This document shows positions 26,887 to 35,968 of a stretch of 64,000 nt of DNA, piece after piece (the first letter of the stretch is position 1; each line of letters opens with the position of its first letter). A program made the position numbers and the translations under genes. This DNA comes from Halomonas heilongjiangensis (GTDB taxonomy: Bacteria > Pseudomonadota > Gammaproteobacteria > Pseudomonadales > Halomonadaceae), in the NCBI RefSeq assembly GCF_002879645.1, contig NZ_PNRE01000009.1:21782-85781 (forward strand), in the 5' to 3' direction. The notes under the pieces were generated by a model. The model saw only the letters and a program-made list of their open reading frames with translations. It was not told where the DNA came from and did not search any database.

Positions 26887-27135
26887 CTAGAGTACGTCGA
26901 TGGCGCCTAGCGCACGTAGGCCGTCGAGCGTCGTCGGAATCTTTAACTCTCTCGCTATCTCGCCCGGGTCATAGTGCCGGTACGCGAAGCCTTGCAGTGC
27001 CTCGTCACGCCACATCATTTCATCGGGAGCCGGTATCAAAACCGGCCATCGTTTCCTAGCTGTATCAGCCCTTGCGGTGTCGAAAAAGGCGTACACGCTG
27101 CGATCGAACGGCGGCGAGTCGTCCAGGCGCACCAC
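26887..27135 (-). CDS. Hypothetical protein, possibly 5'-truncated
   Basis: Eighty-two codons from GTG 27135 encode an apparently genuine protein fragment (RSVYAFFDTARADTARKRW, then GLRALGAIDVL). The frame stays open for 24 more codons upstream (to a TAG at 27208-27210), reading SYRVPRRVPTLDRYVVRL in the same style, but no start codon exists there. This suggests that the true 5' end was lost, or a non-standard start. It lies 11 bp before the periplasmic protein gene. No family recognised. Confidence 0.45.
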   Translation of the reverse strand: MVRLDDSPPFDRSVYAFFDTARADTARKRWPVLIPAPDEMMWRDEALQGFAYRHYDPGEIARELKIPTTLDGLRALGAIDVL

Positions 27136-27684
27136 GTAACGGTCGAGGGTCGGGACGCGGCGGGGGACTCGGTAACTATCCCTCGGGAATAACTGCCCCT
27201 CAGGTAACTATTCCCCGGAGGATAGTTAGGCTGAACCTTACTGACAAGCTCTGAAACGCCCTGAAACGGCTTCTCGTTTTGGATCACGAGGTTAAGTGGT
27301 TCAGGGCATTTCAGGAAGTTTCAACATAGAGTAATAATCGATGACCATCTGCGGACATGTTGAGCGGCTGCTGATCTGGAACGCCATCGGCTTCCGTGAA
27401 GTGATGAGCCACTGTGCCGAGCTTGGTGGGTGAATTCAGCATGATCGCTCACCGTTGGCTGGCGTGATGTGAGGCCGCTGGCCTGGATCGACAAATTCTG
27501 CTGCTGTGCAAGCTCAGACCACGAGCCTGTGAACCAGGGCACTATCCCTGGTGGCCTGCGCTTGAGCCGGCACAGCTCGGCCCATGGCCTCCTGAGGCCG
27601 GTTCTCCAAACCATGACCATCCCCAACGCCTTCACCACCGCAGCTATCCATCAACACACCTCAGGACCACGATTCGCAATTAGA
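27136..27684. other. Intergenic region, no gene seen
   Basis: The first part contains three related AGTTA-bearing segments near 27175-27230 (GGAATAACT, AGGTAACTATTCC, GGATAGTTAGG) that could fold, and CTGAAACG elements near 27255-27310 related to the 10-bp repeats at 28601. The rest is featureless; no promoter or gene was recognised. Confidence 0.4.
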
Positions 27685-28065
27685 AAAAAGTTTGATTAAG
27701 CTGTAGTGTGAATGTATGTATCTGCCTGATGTTTGTGTGTCTCCAAATGGCGACGTCTCGGGCAGCCACGCAAGGGAAGGCGTCAGCGCATCTGGGTTCC
27801 CTTGGCGGTAGCGTGCCTGCTCTCTTGGGCTGGGAGCCGAAAAGCCGCCCTATCGAGTGAAAGGAACTAAGGAACCAAGCAGGCCTGACGTCAATCGATG
27901 CACGCATGTATAAAGGGAATAGGGTGCTGAGGCATGCTTAATGTAAAGGGATGGCAGTGGGATACGGTGGCCGAGTAGGCGCGTTTTTGACTTGAAGATA
28001 CTGGCACGCTCATCCAGTAATAGAGTGTGCGGTCTAATCACTTTTAGGACGACGAACTATTATCT
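27685..28065 (+). repeat. Leader module copy B
   Basis: Diverged copy of the segment at 22205-22576. Landmarks are TGTAGTGTGAA, TATGTATCTGC (27715-27725), ATGGCGACG, AGGGAAGGCG, TTGGCGGTAGCGTG (27802-27815), a TTGACTTGAA and the 45-bp motif CACGCTCATCCA...GGTCTAATCACTTTTAGG. As in copy A it ends immediately before the start of a short hypothetical gene. Confidence 0.6.
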
Positions 28066-28599
28066 ATGACAAATCTTAACCCAGCGAAGCTTCGGGCGGT
28101 AGCGGAATTGGCTCGATTTTGTTCTCAGCATCCTGAACTTTGTCGCGACAAACTATTACCTCAAACCCTTGGTATTGCGATTCGGAAGTTACATGATTAT
28201 GGAGAATCTTCACTAGGAAAAGGGAAGTATCTGGGTCATCCTTACTGGTCTGTTGAATCAAGGGCCTTGCTCGAAGCGAGTGATAGAAGACTTAATGGCC
28301 TCACAAGATATCTGTCCCATGAACATGTTATCCCTATCAGTCTATTGGTTAAGAAGCTGCTGAATGTCCCAGGTAACTCTAAGGTGGAGGTATTCGAAGA
28401 GATAATTAGGCGATGTTCACTGGTGGCAATAATAACAAGGGATGAGGATGCTGAGCTTCGTAAAGTGAGGGTAGAACGATCCAGAGATCATGATTGGATT
28501 GAGAAAGATCCATGGTGGCGATATCGAGAGGCTAAGCTGCTGAATAAAATAGTTGACGATAATGGACAGTGTCTGCCCAAGAATTGGCCTAATCAATAA
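28066..28599 (+). CDS. Hypothetical protein with HNH-like motif
   Basis: The 177-aa protein contains LSHEHVIPISLLVKKLL near residue 86, a segment like the first strand-helix of HNH-type endonucleases (E-H-x-x-P). No cysteine zinc knuckle and no clear second His/Asn motif is visible, so nuclease function is speculative. No signal peptide. It is AT-rich and preceded by leader module B, which places it with the cassette-type cargo. A run of 10-bp repeats begins right after the stop codon. Confidence 0.6.
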   Translation: MTNLNPAKLRAVAELARFCSQHPELCRDKLLPQTLGIAIRKLHDYGESSLGKGKYLGHPYWSVESRALLEASDRRLNGLTRYLSHEHVIPISLLVKKLLNVPGNSKVEVFEEIIRRCSLVAIITRDEDAELRKVRVERSRDHDWIEKDPWWRYREAKLLNKIVDDNGQCLPKNWPNQ

Positions 28600-28600
28600 T

Positions 28601-28656
28601 TTCAGCCCGTTTCAGCCCGTTTCAGCCCGTTTCAGCCCGTTTCAGCCCGTTTCAGG
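28601..28656 (+). repeat. Five tandem copies of TTCAGCCCGT
   Basis: Five exact copies of the 10-mer TTCAGCCCGT fill 28601-28650, followed by a partial copy TTCAGG. They start one base after the preceding stop codon. Exact copies at a 10-bp period, about one helical turn, could present stacked binding sites on one face, or may be recent slippage. Confidence 0.9.
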
Positions 28657-28839
28657 CCAGACGTCCCTCCACCAGACAGCCTTGTCGCCGATTCGCTTTG
28701 CCAAGGCCGCTGCTGTGCTCCGTAGGCCCTCATTGCTAATAAGTGATTGGTTCTGAAGGGTAGGCCTGTCCTACTCAAAAAGCTGAGATAACCACCGACA
28801 ACTGAAGCTCGTGAAATATTCAGGCTAAGGAGGGCTTTG

Positions 28840-29178
28840 ATGGAAATGAGGTCTGAATACGACCTTTTGTTGGTCACGGATAATTTGGTGATCATCGCCG
28901 ACCGGGGTACTGGCGGTCGCTCAATCGCCCATGATGCCAGGCTTGTCGCTGAACGCCTTGCAATGGATGTTGGTAGGCTGGCTCGTCGTCGTAGAATTTT
29001 CTACAGAAATACTGACGGTAGCTTCGGAGAGATCCTCTTCAGACTCAATGAGTACAAAGGTGTGAGAGACTGTAGCGTCAGTCAACAGCTATATATTGAT
29101 TCTTTGTTGAATGGTGGTGTTGTTGTTGGGTTTGGACAGCGACAAGGCATCTCGAATAACACTGGTGAGAGGGATTAA
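28840..29178 (+). CDS. Hypothetical protein
   Basis: The 112-aa protein has no recognised family. Its N-terminal strand (YDLLLVTDNLVIIADRGTGGRS) resembles an alpha/beta beginning, followed by an Arg-rich helix (VGRLARRRRIFYR). AAGGAGG immediately upstream supports ATG 28840. It lies between the gene at 28066 and the NTPase cassette; the 180-bp spacing from the former suggests separate transcription. Confidence 0.6.
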   Translation: MEMRSEYDLLLVTDNLVIIADRGTGGRSIAHDARLVAERLAMDVGRLARRRRIFYRNTDGSFGEILFRLNEYKGVRDCSVSQQLYIDSLLNGGVVVGFGQRQGISNNTGERD

Positions 29179-29512
29179 ATCCTTAGCGGTACTGGATATT
29201 TCATCGTCGTGAACAAGTTGCTGATGGCCAATAAGCCAAACTGGAGATGGACGAGCCCGAGCAGTTCCATGGCTTCCGGGCCCATCCAAGTGATTAGGAG
29301 TATGAAAGCGAATAGCCCATCAGTGGCCTGCACCTCGGCAAGGTGCGTAGTGAGAGGCCAGATATACGTGAGCGATCGATACTTAGAGGTCTGAGGTGGG
29401 ATGTTAGCAAAGGAGGAGGAGTCTATATACGGTCTCTCAGAAAAACGCCGCAGGCACGTTCATCCAATTATAAGATCGGCCATTTAATAACTATTAGGCA
29501 CTAAATAGAGAT
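29179..29512. other. Upstream region of the NTPase gene
   Basis: No gene was recognised in these 334 bp. Near 29460-29500 lies the third copy of the 45-bp motif (CACGTTCATCCA...TTAATAACTATTAGG), ending about 20 bp before the ATG. It includes a TTATAAG that could be a -10 element. Confidence 0.5.
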
Positions 29513-30919
29513 ATGAGTATGATCACTGAACATTTTGTCGGGCGTAAAAACGCAGTTAAGCAACTTCAATCTGTTCTGACAGGAGATAAGAAATCAGGTG
29601 GTAATCTTGCAATACAGAGTATTGAAGGACCGGGGGGCATAGGTAAGACTTGCCTTTTTGATCATGCAGCCGACGGGGTTGATCTGACAAGCCGCAATTA
29701 TCTCACATTACGGATTGATGGAAACTCACTTTCTACGGATGCGGTTGAACAAGCTGTTGTAGGTTTAATAGATAGTGCGAAGGCCAATGCGATTCGTAAT
29801 CACATGCCTAGATACTATTTTCCAACAGTGCAGCGGGTTGTAAAAGAAATCGAAGTTATTCGGAGTGAGGCTGCTGTTGAATTAAAGAAGAAACACGAAA
29901 ATGAAAATGCTACCGAGGATCTTCAACAATTCCTAGACTGGGTATTCTCAGCAGGAAAAAAAGTCAACGATGCATTCCCTAGCTCTAAGAAGCACATAAA
30001 CTTTCAAGAGGTAAAAAAACTTCAACCACTGGTTGAAGAAGCCATTCCATTAATGAAAAGCCTGCAAGATGAAAGCCCGAGGTTTTGGGAGCGTTTGGGG
30101 CTAGGAGACTCTACAGCTTTGCGAAATGCAATCAAGAAAAATGCGTGTGCTGCACTATCACGCGCGTTGCTTTCAGACCTTGTTACAATTCTTTCTGGTT
30201 ATCAAAAGAAAGATACATTCAAGGCTACTCACCCTAAGATAAAAGGAATTGACAGGTTTCTTCTTATCCTCGACGACTATGAGAAGCTTCAAAATTCGAT
30301 TGGAGTATTATTGGTTGGTCATCTACTATCAGGATTGAAATCTGCGGAGTTCGAATCTGTAGTAATTATTCTTGGCAGAGACCAGCTAGAAGCAACAGAT
30401 CCTGCTTGGGATCAGCACCTTAAGAAACATCTTCTGCCGCGAATAGTTTTGACGCCATTGTCACAGCCAGAAATGAATGAGTTGGTTGAGTCATATGGAG
30501 TGCAAGAGTCTGACGAGAAAGAGCGCGTTTGGCGAGATACACAAGGGTACCCATTTTACGTTCAGCTGTGGACCGACGAACTTTCCTCAGGTGGCCGAAG
30601 TGCGATAATGCTTAAGCGGTTTCACGATAGAACTACGCGCTGGATGAATGATCAGCAAAAAAAATGGCTTCAGCACATTCTTTTCCTTGATGAGATCAAC
30701 ATCCGTACTTTACAAAGGATGCTCGACGATGAACATGAAGCCTTCGAGGTGTTCAATTGGTTTCAGCACGAAGGTTCTATTAGAGACACTTCCGGTAGTG
30801 CATTTCGTGTCCGTGAATACCTACGGTCTCGGCTGATAGACTACATGCAAATCAGTGACCCGGACCGCTGTGATCAGTTACAACGCAAAGGCAAGGTTGC
30901 ACTTAATGCTCAAGGCTAA
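29513..30919 (+). CDS. STAND-like P-loop NTPase
   Basis: The 468-aa protein has Walker A GPGGIGKT at 39-46 and a Walker B strand FLLILDDYE near 248-256, with a later winged-helix-like C-terminal region. FVGRKNAVKQLQS at the N-terminus is the VGR-type start of STAND/AAA ATPases. No effector domain is fused to it. The stop codon lies inside GGCTAAC, which looks like the first box of an attC site, but that site is cut by an IS3 relic. The next gene encodes a TIR protein; a two-gene sensor and effector relationship is possible but the genes may simply be successive cassettes. Confidence 0.72.
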   Translation: MSMITEHFVGRKNAVKQLQSVLTGDKKSGGNLAIQSIEGPGGIGKTCLFDHAADGVDLTSRNYLTLRIDGNSLSTDAVEQAVVGLIDSAKANAIRNHMPRYYFPTVQRVVKEIEVIRSEAAVELKKKHENENATEDLQQFLDWVFSAGKKVNDAFPSSKKHINFQEVKKLQPLVEEAIPLMKSLQDESPRFWERLGLGDSTALRNAIKKNACAALSRALLSDLVTILSGYQKKDTFKATHPKIKGIDRFLLILDDYEKLQNSIGVLLVGHLLSGLKSAEFESVVIILGRDQLEATDPAWDQHLKKHLLPRIVLTPLSQPEMNELVESYGVQESDEKERVWRDTQGYPFYVQLWTDELSSGGRSAIMLKRFHDRTTRWMNDQQKKWLQHILFLDEINIRTLQRMLDDEHEAFEVFNWFQHEGSIRDTSGSAFRVREYLRSRLIDYMQISDPDRCDQLQRKGKVALNAQG

Positions 30920-30939
30920 CAAGGCGCATCACTCGCGGC

Positions 30940-31057
30940 TGGACTTCCCCCACTTCAGTAGACAAGCATCGCTAACCGCTATGGAGGTGAACGATGCCGG
31001 CCATGAATACGGGGAAGAAGACCTCAAAGTACACGATTGAATTCAAGGTCAAGGCGC
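30940..31057 (+). mobile_element. IS3-family left-end relic inside attC
   Basis: TGGACTTCCCCCA begins at 30940 and resembles an IS3-family terminal repeat; it is followed at 30994 by MPAMNTGKKTSKYTIEFKVKA, the start of an IS3 OrfA transposase, which then breaks off. The element sits between the first box of an attC (30914-30920) and the intact attC 2. So the relic interrupts a cassette boundary. The right end is missing. Confidence 0.7.
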
Positions 31058-31100
31058 GCTCAATGTCACAATTTCTCCGTCAGACAATACTGACGAGAAA

Positions 31101-31180
31101 ATCTAACAATGCTGTGAACGCGGACGCATTTTCGTTCGCTGCGTTCGCTTATGAAGCGCCGTTTACAGCAAGAGTTATAC
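31101..31180 (+). other. attC: Integron attC site 2
   Basis: ATCTAAC (31101-31107) and GTTATAC (31174-31180) form the outer boxes. The inner arms TGCTGTGAACG and CGTTTACAGCA pair apart from one extra G on the first arm, the extrahelical base of attC sites. An inner stem (TTCGTTCGC/GCGTTCGCTTATGAA) fills the middle. The TIR gene starts 18 bp after the last box. Confidence 0.85.
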
Positions 31181-31198
31181 AAAAAGGTAACAGATATC

Positions 31199-32323
31199 GT
31201 GACTACCGTATTTATTAGCTACGCGAAAAAGAATGCATCTGATGCGAGACGTCTGTATGAGGACATTAGACGCCACGGCTTTGAGGTGTGGTTCGATGAA
31301 GTTAGTTTACTTCCTGGCCAAAGATGGAAGGTCGCTATTCAGGCAGCTATCAAGGAATCGAGATACTTCATTGCTTTGATCTCATCACACTCGACTTCAA
31401 AGAAAGGATACGTTCAGAAGGAGCTGAAGTTAGCGGTGGACGTGTTGGATGAATATCCAGAGCATGAAATATTCATCATCCCAGTTCGGCTAGATGACTG
31501 CGATATCTTAGACCAAAGGCTAGGTGATTTTCACTTTGTTGACTTGTTCCCTGATTATGACCAAGGGCTTGCCAAAGTGCTGCAAACCTTGAGTGGAACA
31601 GACTCGATGAAATCTCAAAGCTATATGGAAGCACAGACCGTACCGCCTAAGGAATTTAGCAATAAGCCAGTTATTCAAAGTGTAGACCTTAGCGAAACTG
31701 AGCTATCCGAAGGAGGTGAAATAGAGGTAACGATTCGCGCTAAGTCAAAAGCCCCTGTCAATTGGTTTAATCATAGACTTGATGGGCCAATATCTTGCCT
31801 TCATGGGGGAGGAGGAACGAGTAACTTTCATGAAGTTGAACCTGAAATCTGGGAAACAAAATGGATTCACAGAATATCTCGCTGGGCGCCGTCAGGTACT
31901 TACCGATTCAGCGAGATATCCGTCAAGAATGAGGCAGAGATTACATCGGACTCCTGGGAAGCGGTGGGGTTTGTCGTAAGAAATAATCAAGAGTCAGCAT
32001 CACCCGAGATTGAATTCGTCCGACCGAGTTCTTATAAAATCAGGCGAGGAGGTGCGTTGGAGATCACTGTGCGTGCGCGATCTAATGCTCCGATAACCTG
32101 GCTAGACCGAGTGCTTGAGGGGCCAACTGGAACTCTGTACGGCGGCGGAGGGACGACGCGATTTACTGAGATCGAACCAGGTGCTTGGGAGCATAAGTGG
32201 ACTGAGCCAATCTCCGCCTGGGCTCCCTTGGGAACCTACGTATACTCAGAGATTGCTGTTAAGAACGAAGGCGAGCTTAGTTCGGAACCTTGGCAAAATG
32301 TTGAGTTTACGGTGGAGAGGTGA
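31199..32323 (+). CDS. TIR-domain protein with two repeated beta domains
   Basis: From GTG 31199 the protein (374 aa) begins with a TIR domain (VFISYAKKNASDARRLYEDI, WFDEVSLLPGQ, and E75 in YVQKELKLAV as the candidate NADase glutamate). Then come two similar domains of about 95 residues, each with a GGGGT-(S/T)-x-F, a W-x-x-K-W and a WAP-(S/L)-GTY-x-(F/Y)-SEI motif. These may sense a ligand or assemble the TIR. An ATG at 31151 lies inside attC 2, so the GTG with AAGGTAA upstream is preferred. No attC follows the stop; the cassette 3' end was lost. Confidence 0.82.
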   Translation: MTTVFISYAKKNASDARRLYEDIRRHGFEVWFDEVSLLPGQRWKVAIQAAIKESRYFIALISSHSTSKKGYVQKELKLAVDVLDEYPEHEIFIIPVRLDDCDILDQRLGDFHFVDLFPDYDQGLAKVLQTLSGTDSMKSQSYMEAQTVPPKEFSNKPVIQSVDLSETELSEGGEIEVTIRAKSKAPVNWFNHRLDGPISCLHGGGGTSNFHEVEPEIWETKWIHRISRWAPSGTYRFSEISVKNEAEITSDSWEAVGFVVRNNQESASPEIEFVRPSSYKIRRGGALEITVRARSNAPITWLDRVLEGPTGTLYGGGGTTRFTEIEPGAWEHKWTEPISAWAPLGTYVYSEIAVKNEGELSSEPWQNVEFTVER

Positions 32324-32732
32324 CCTGGCCCAGACTGTTTCAGGTCTCGCGGACTAACTTGGCCGTTGAGGCTGTAGCAGGCCCCCACCCACTGCCAGTA
32401 GGATAGGTAACAGTGAGCAACCAGCATGACTATGTTCAAGACCTATGACTACAACTGACAACGCCGGCACAGTGCGATTGGACTGATCAGTCCCGAGGCC
32501 TTCGAGGCCAGGAAAATCGCGTAACCCGGTGTCCACGATTACTGCGTAAGATCATTCCCTTGTTTAGCTGTTATTACATAGCAATTTGCAGTCGATAATA
32601 TCGTTAAAGCGCCCCCCACCGATTCCCGAGATACGCTGAAGCTGCTCAGCCCGCTCCCACGGGCGTCCGTCGATATTATTATGTATCGGCTCGTGCCTGA
32701 GAAAATCCCTCCACACCACTGAACTTAAATCA
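32324..32732. other. Intergenic region with duplicated nuclease fragment
   Basis: The first 240 bp are non-coding and may be transposon debris; no family could be named. The last part contains a duplicated piece of the nuclease gene 3' end, described separately. The KAP NTPase gene begins at 32733. Confidence 0.45.
32571..32676 (-). pseudogene. Duplicated 3' end of the HhH nuclease gene
   Basis: Reading on the minus strand, GRPWERAEQLQRISGIGGGR then FNDIIDCKLLCN matches the last residues of the secreted nuclease at 35969-37075 (GRLNDIIDSELLCN). The DNA aligns over about 105 bp with 35975-36080 at roughly 80 percent identity and then diverges. The copy is in the same orientation as the full gene, so the two form a direct repeat flanking the KAP NTPase gene. 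Confidence 0.85.
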
Positions 32733-35723
32733 ATGAAACCTAACAAGCCCGTTATGAAAATGCCTGAGTTTTTAGTATTTGCTAAGTTGCTTGCAGTTGG
32801 CTTCTTAGGTGCGGAGGTTTGGCGGGCCTCATACTACCTCGGCGCGAATTCCGCCTTGGCATCGGCTGATTTAAACCTCTACGTAAAGTGTGGGCTAATA
32901 CTGTTCGTGGCACTGCTGTGTGTGACCTACGCCCTCAAGCGGGGTGCACACGTCGCTGCTGCGCGGGTGGGTCGTAGTCTTCGCATCGATCTACTGATCG
33001 CTGTAGGCATCGGTATCTGGGTAAATGTGTTGGCCTCGCCCTGGCTAGCCAAGGCACACTCAGCTCTCAAGGGTGCGGATTCTCATTGGGCTACAGTGGT
33101 CTTACTTCTTCTTTCCGCTGTGCTGTTGTCGCCCCTTGTTCAACATTCCTGGCCGCGAAATAAGAGATCGGCGCCACAACTTTATTTCATTGCGGACGAA
33201 GAAGTCAGAGATGAAAAGGAGGACCTGTTTGCGAGTGAGACACAAGCCAAGTCGTTCGCGGAGACTGTCCTCGCGAGCGGCGCCCACCCGGGTCTGGTCT
33301 TTGGGGTCGACGGACCATGGGGTGTCGGAAAGACAAGCTTCATCAACCTCGCTGAGCGTTACTGGAAAAACGCAGAAGACAGGGCTATCGTTTGTCGATT
33401 CGAACCCCTCCGGTACGCATCACAGCCCGACCTTGCAGATCGGTTGATTCGTGAATTATCTGCCGCGATTCAACGAAAAGTCTTCGCTCCAGAATTTCGG
33501 CCGGCGGTATCGCGCTACTCCCGGCTGATAAAGGGAAAAGCTGACTTTTCGTTCCTCGGCTTCAGGCTTTCGTTTGAGCCATCGCAGGAGACCGTTGATG
33601 AATTACTTGATGACATCGATGAAGTTCTTCGGCGCATCGGCCGGCGCGTGATCATCGTCATCGACGACCTTGATCGTTTGGACACAAGAACCACGAACAA
33701 CGTTTTGTTCGCCACGAAGAGGACGTTCAAGATATCCCAAGCCACTTACGTCCTCTGCTACGACACCGAGATACTTGCTGGAAGCGAGGAAGAGGGGGCG
33801 AGGGCGCGAGAGTTTCTTGAGAAGTTTGTGACAGTCAAGTTGAGCTTGTTCGTCGATAGCTCCAGTATTCGAGACTTCTTACGAAGGGACTGGCAACTTG
33901 CAGAAAACCACCTGGGCTCGATTCCTTCCGATACGATGGTAAAGCTAGGCGCAGTACTCAATGAGTTGGCAGATATTTTAAACGGTGAGTTGGCAGCTAA
34001 GTATTTGCCACTTGTTGGTGATATGCGCAAGGTAAAACGGTTCGTTAACGCCATGCTTCTTATGCAAATAGAGAAAAGCGACTTAGGTAGGACGGACTTC
34101 AATAAACGCGACCTCATCAACCTCATGCTCTTGCACTTGAACTACCCTGGATTGTTTAGGCGCATATATGCAGAAGAGACTGAAGGGCGCTCCGGGATAT
34201 TCTCGGTGCGTCGAGAATACGGAGAACGAAACTTCAAGAACTCATCCGAGTTCTTGAAAATTGTTGAAGAGTCGCGAGAGAATGATGGGTTCCTGTTGAA
34301 ACAGTTATTTGAAGTGGCAACTTTAAAGCTTGGGGAACCAAGTGATGTAGATGAGGCAGTCCTCTCTTCACGGGCTTGCTTTAATGAGGACTCGTTCAGG
34401 AATCTAGAGGGGTACCTCAAGCTCATTGTTCGGTTTGCGACGCCAGAACCTCAGGAGACATTTGTTCTGTACCAGACGGCCGTGGAACGAGTTAGGATGG
34501 GGGAAACGATTTCTTCAGTACTGACATCACCTGACTTTCAATTGGAACGAGGGGAGCACGCGCATGATCAGTTCTGGAGGGTACTCGTCAATCAGTCTCA
34601 TGACTTCACCAGCTCTGTTTCCGAAGATGCTATCGATACACTCGTCGACTATCTGCCTTACTACTCGGCGATCGCGCATAAAGATCGGGGATTGCGGATA
34701 AGGTCAATTTACTCACTGCTGCGACTGTTGGACCAAGCTGGTTGGGGGAGGACATCAGGACACCGCCTTCCAAATACCCCTGAAAACATCATCAAGATTG
34801 CATGGCGGATCTTCGGCGAACACTCTTACAAGGGGAAGGGGATACTTCAACGCCTTGTCGCCGATGATCGCGGTGTCCTCGGCTGGAGCGATTTAATGTT
34901 GTTCAGGCTTCAATGCTCCGCAGATCGTCAGGGGCAGCTCTTCAACTTGCATTCAGCGCTTATTGTCCATCAGGATAATAATGCTGCGACGTCTGGTCCT
35001 GTCAGCAGTCTAGCGCTGATAGGGATGAGGAAGCTTTCGCAAAAGGTGTTCGCTTTGTTTAAGCGGACATATATTGATTCGCGACGAAACTTTTTTGCAG
35101 AAGTCAATGATACCTCAGCTGAATCATTTCTCGGCGAAGTTTCGTCTAAGCTTGACCGACAGGCTTCAAGCGACGATCAATTCGAGACAAGTGATGCTTC
35201 GTTCGCTCAACTTATTTCCTCTGCACGCTCTGTAGTCAAGTCCTTCGTGATCTACCAACTGAGCAATTCTCTTCCCCCACAAGGGTCCGGTATAGGATGC
35301 GGGCATTACGATGAGCGTGGGGCTGGTGATGGTGGTGGCATAGCCAAGTTGATGAACGAGTATGCATTTGATGTATGCTTCAATCCCGACCTCCATGAGG
35401 ACAACATCATTTTCTTCCTCGACCACTGCCTCTCGCATCTGAGTAATGGCTTCTTTTCGGGCAGAGATGAGGAGGGCTACTTTGCGTCTAAAGCTGAACT
35501 TCCAGGTGGCCTTGATCCGAAGGAGATGGGGCGTTATTGGAGTCAGCACCGGGATCTTATTCGCCAACGCGTCCCGCTCGTAGAAGAGAGGTGCGTAGTC
35601 ACGACCAACTACATAGCTTCGTATCGCGACGATTTGGATGGGGTCTTCGCCGTTCTTGATGAATTAGCCATGGCGGTCTCAAGTTTCAACCGCAACACTA
35701 TTGAAGGAACCTTGGATCGGTGA
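32733..35723 (+). CDS. KAP-family P-loop NTPase with N-terminal membrane helices
   Basis: The 996-aa protein has about four hydrophobic segments in its first 140 residues, then a KAP NTPase domain with Walker A GPWGVGKTSF near 195 and Walker B VIIVIDDLDRLD near 305, as in F-plasmid PifA and related phage-exclusion proteins. The long C-terminal part is of unknown fold. It stands alone between a duplicated nuclease fragment and an IS30 relic. Membrane anchoring and ATPase motifs suggest a membrane-linked defence role, but that is inference. No frame break was seen. Confidence 0.82.
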   Translation: MKPNKPVMKMPEFLVFAKLLAVGFLGAEVWRASYYLGANSALASADLNLYVKCGLILFVALLCVTYALKRGAHVAAARVGRSLRIDLLIAVGIGIWVNVLASPWLAKAHSALKGADSHWATVVLLLLSAVLLSPLVQHSWPRNKRSAPQLYFIADEEVRDEKEDLFASETQAKSFAETVLASGAHPGLVFGVDGPWGVGKTSFINLAERYWKNAEDRAIVCRFEPLRYASQPDLADRLIRELSAAIQRKVFAPEFRPAVSRYSRLIKGKADFSFLGFRLSFEPSQETVDELLDDIDEVLRRIGRRVIIVIDDLDRLDTRTTNNVLFATKRTFKISQATYVLCYDTEILAGSEEEGARAREFLEKFVTVKLSLFVDSSSIRDFLRRDWQLAENHLGSIPSDTMVKLGAVLNELADILNGELAAKYLPLVGDMRKVKRFVNAMLLMQIEKSDLGRTDFNKRDLINLMLLHLNYPGLFRRIYAEETEGRSGIFSVRREYGERNFKNSSEFLKIVEESRENDGFLLKQLFEVATLKLGEPSDVDEAVLSSRACFNEDSFRNLEGYLKLIVRFATPEPQETFVLYQTAVERVRMGETISSVLTSPDFQLERGEHAHDQFWRVLVNQSHDFTSSVSEDAIDTLVDYLPYYSAIAHKDRGLRIRSIYSLLRLLDQAGWGRTSGHRLPNTPENIIKIAWRIFGEHSYKGKGILQRLVADDRGVLGWSDLMLFRLQCSADRQGQLFNLHSALIVHQDNNAATSGPVSSLALIGMRKLSQKVFALFKRTYIDSRRNFFAEVNDTSAESFLGEVSSKLDRQASSDDQFETSDASFAQLISSARSVVKSFVIYQLSNSLPPQGSGIGCGHYDERGAGDGGGIAKLMNEYAFDVCFNPDLHEDNIIFFLDHCLSHLSNGFFSGRDEEGYFASKAELPGGLDPKEMGRYWSQHRDLIRQRVPLVEERCVVTTNYIASYRDDLDGVFAVLDELAMAVSSFNRNTIEGTLDR

Positions 35724-35835
35724 TGGATTTCTCTAGCACCTCGGCATAGATCTTTAGCGGCGTTCGCCAGTCCAGGGTCTTACGCGGGTGTGCGTTCAGT
35801 AAATTGACGATCTCGTTGAGTTCGCTCTGTGAAAG
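35698..35835 (-). pseudogene. IS30-family transposase C-terminal relic
   Basis: On the minus strand, SELNEIVNLLNAHPRKTLDWRT followed by PLKIYAEVLEKS matches the end of IS30-type transposases (LNNRPRKTLGWRTP). Only about 45 codons remain. It overlaps the last bases of the KAP gene on the opposite strand and lies just outside the nuclease gene. Confidence 0.8.
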
Positions 35836-35968
35836 GAGAACACCGAGGTACACGACTATGTGGGATGAGGTGCTCAAGGTGTAACTGTGAGGCCAAAGGG
35901 AAGACATCAATACACTGCCTCTATCACAATGTGCTACGGCTTGCCTCCAGGCTTACTGATCCTGTACT

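Noticed and set aside
32324..32560. Transposase remnant after the TIR gene
   Set aside because: The minus strand reads YWQWVGACYSLNGQVSPRD, slightly like an IS3 OrfB end, but key residues are absent; not strong enough to name.
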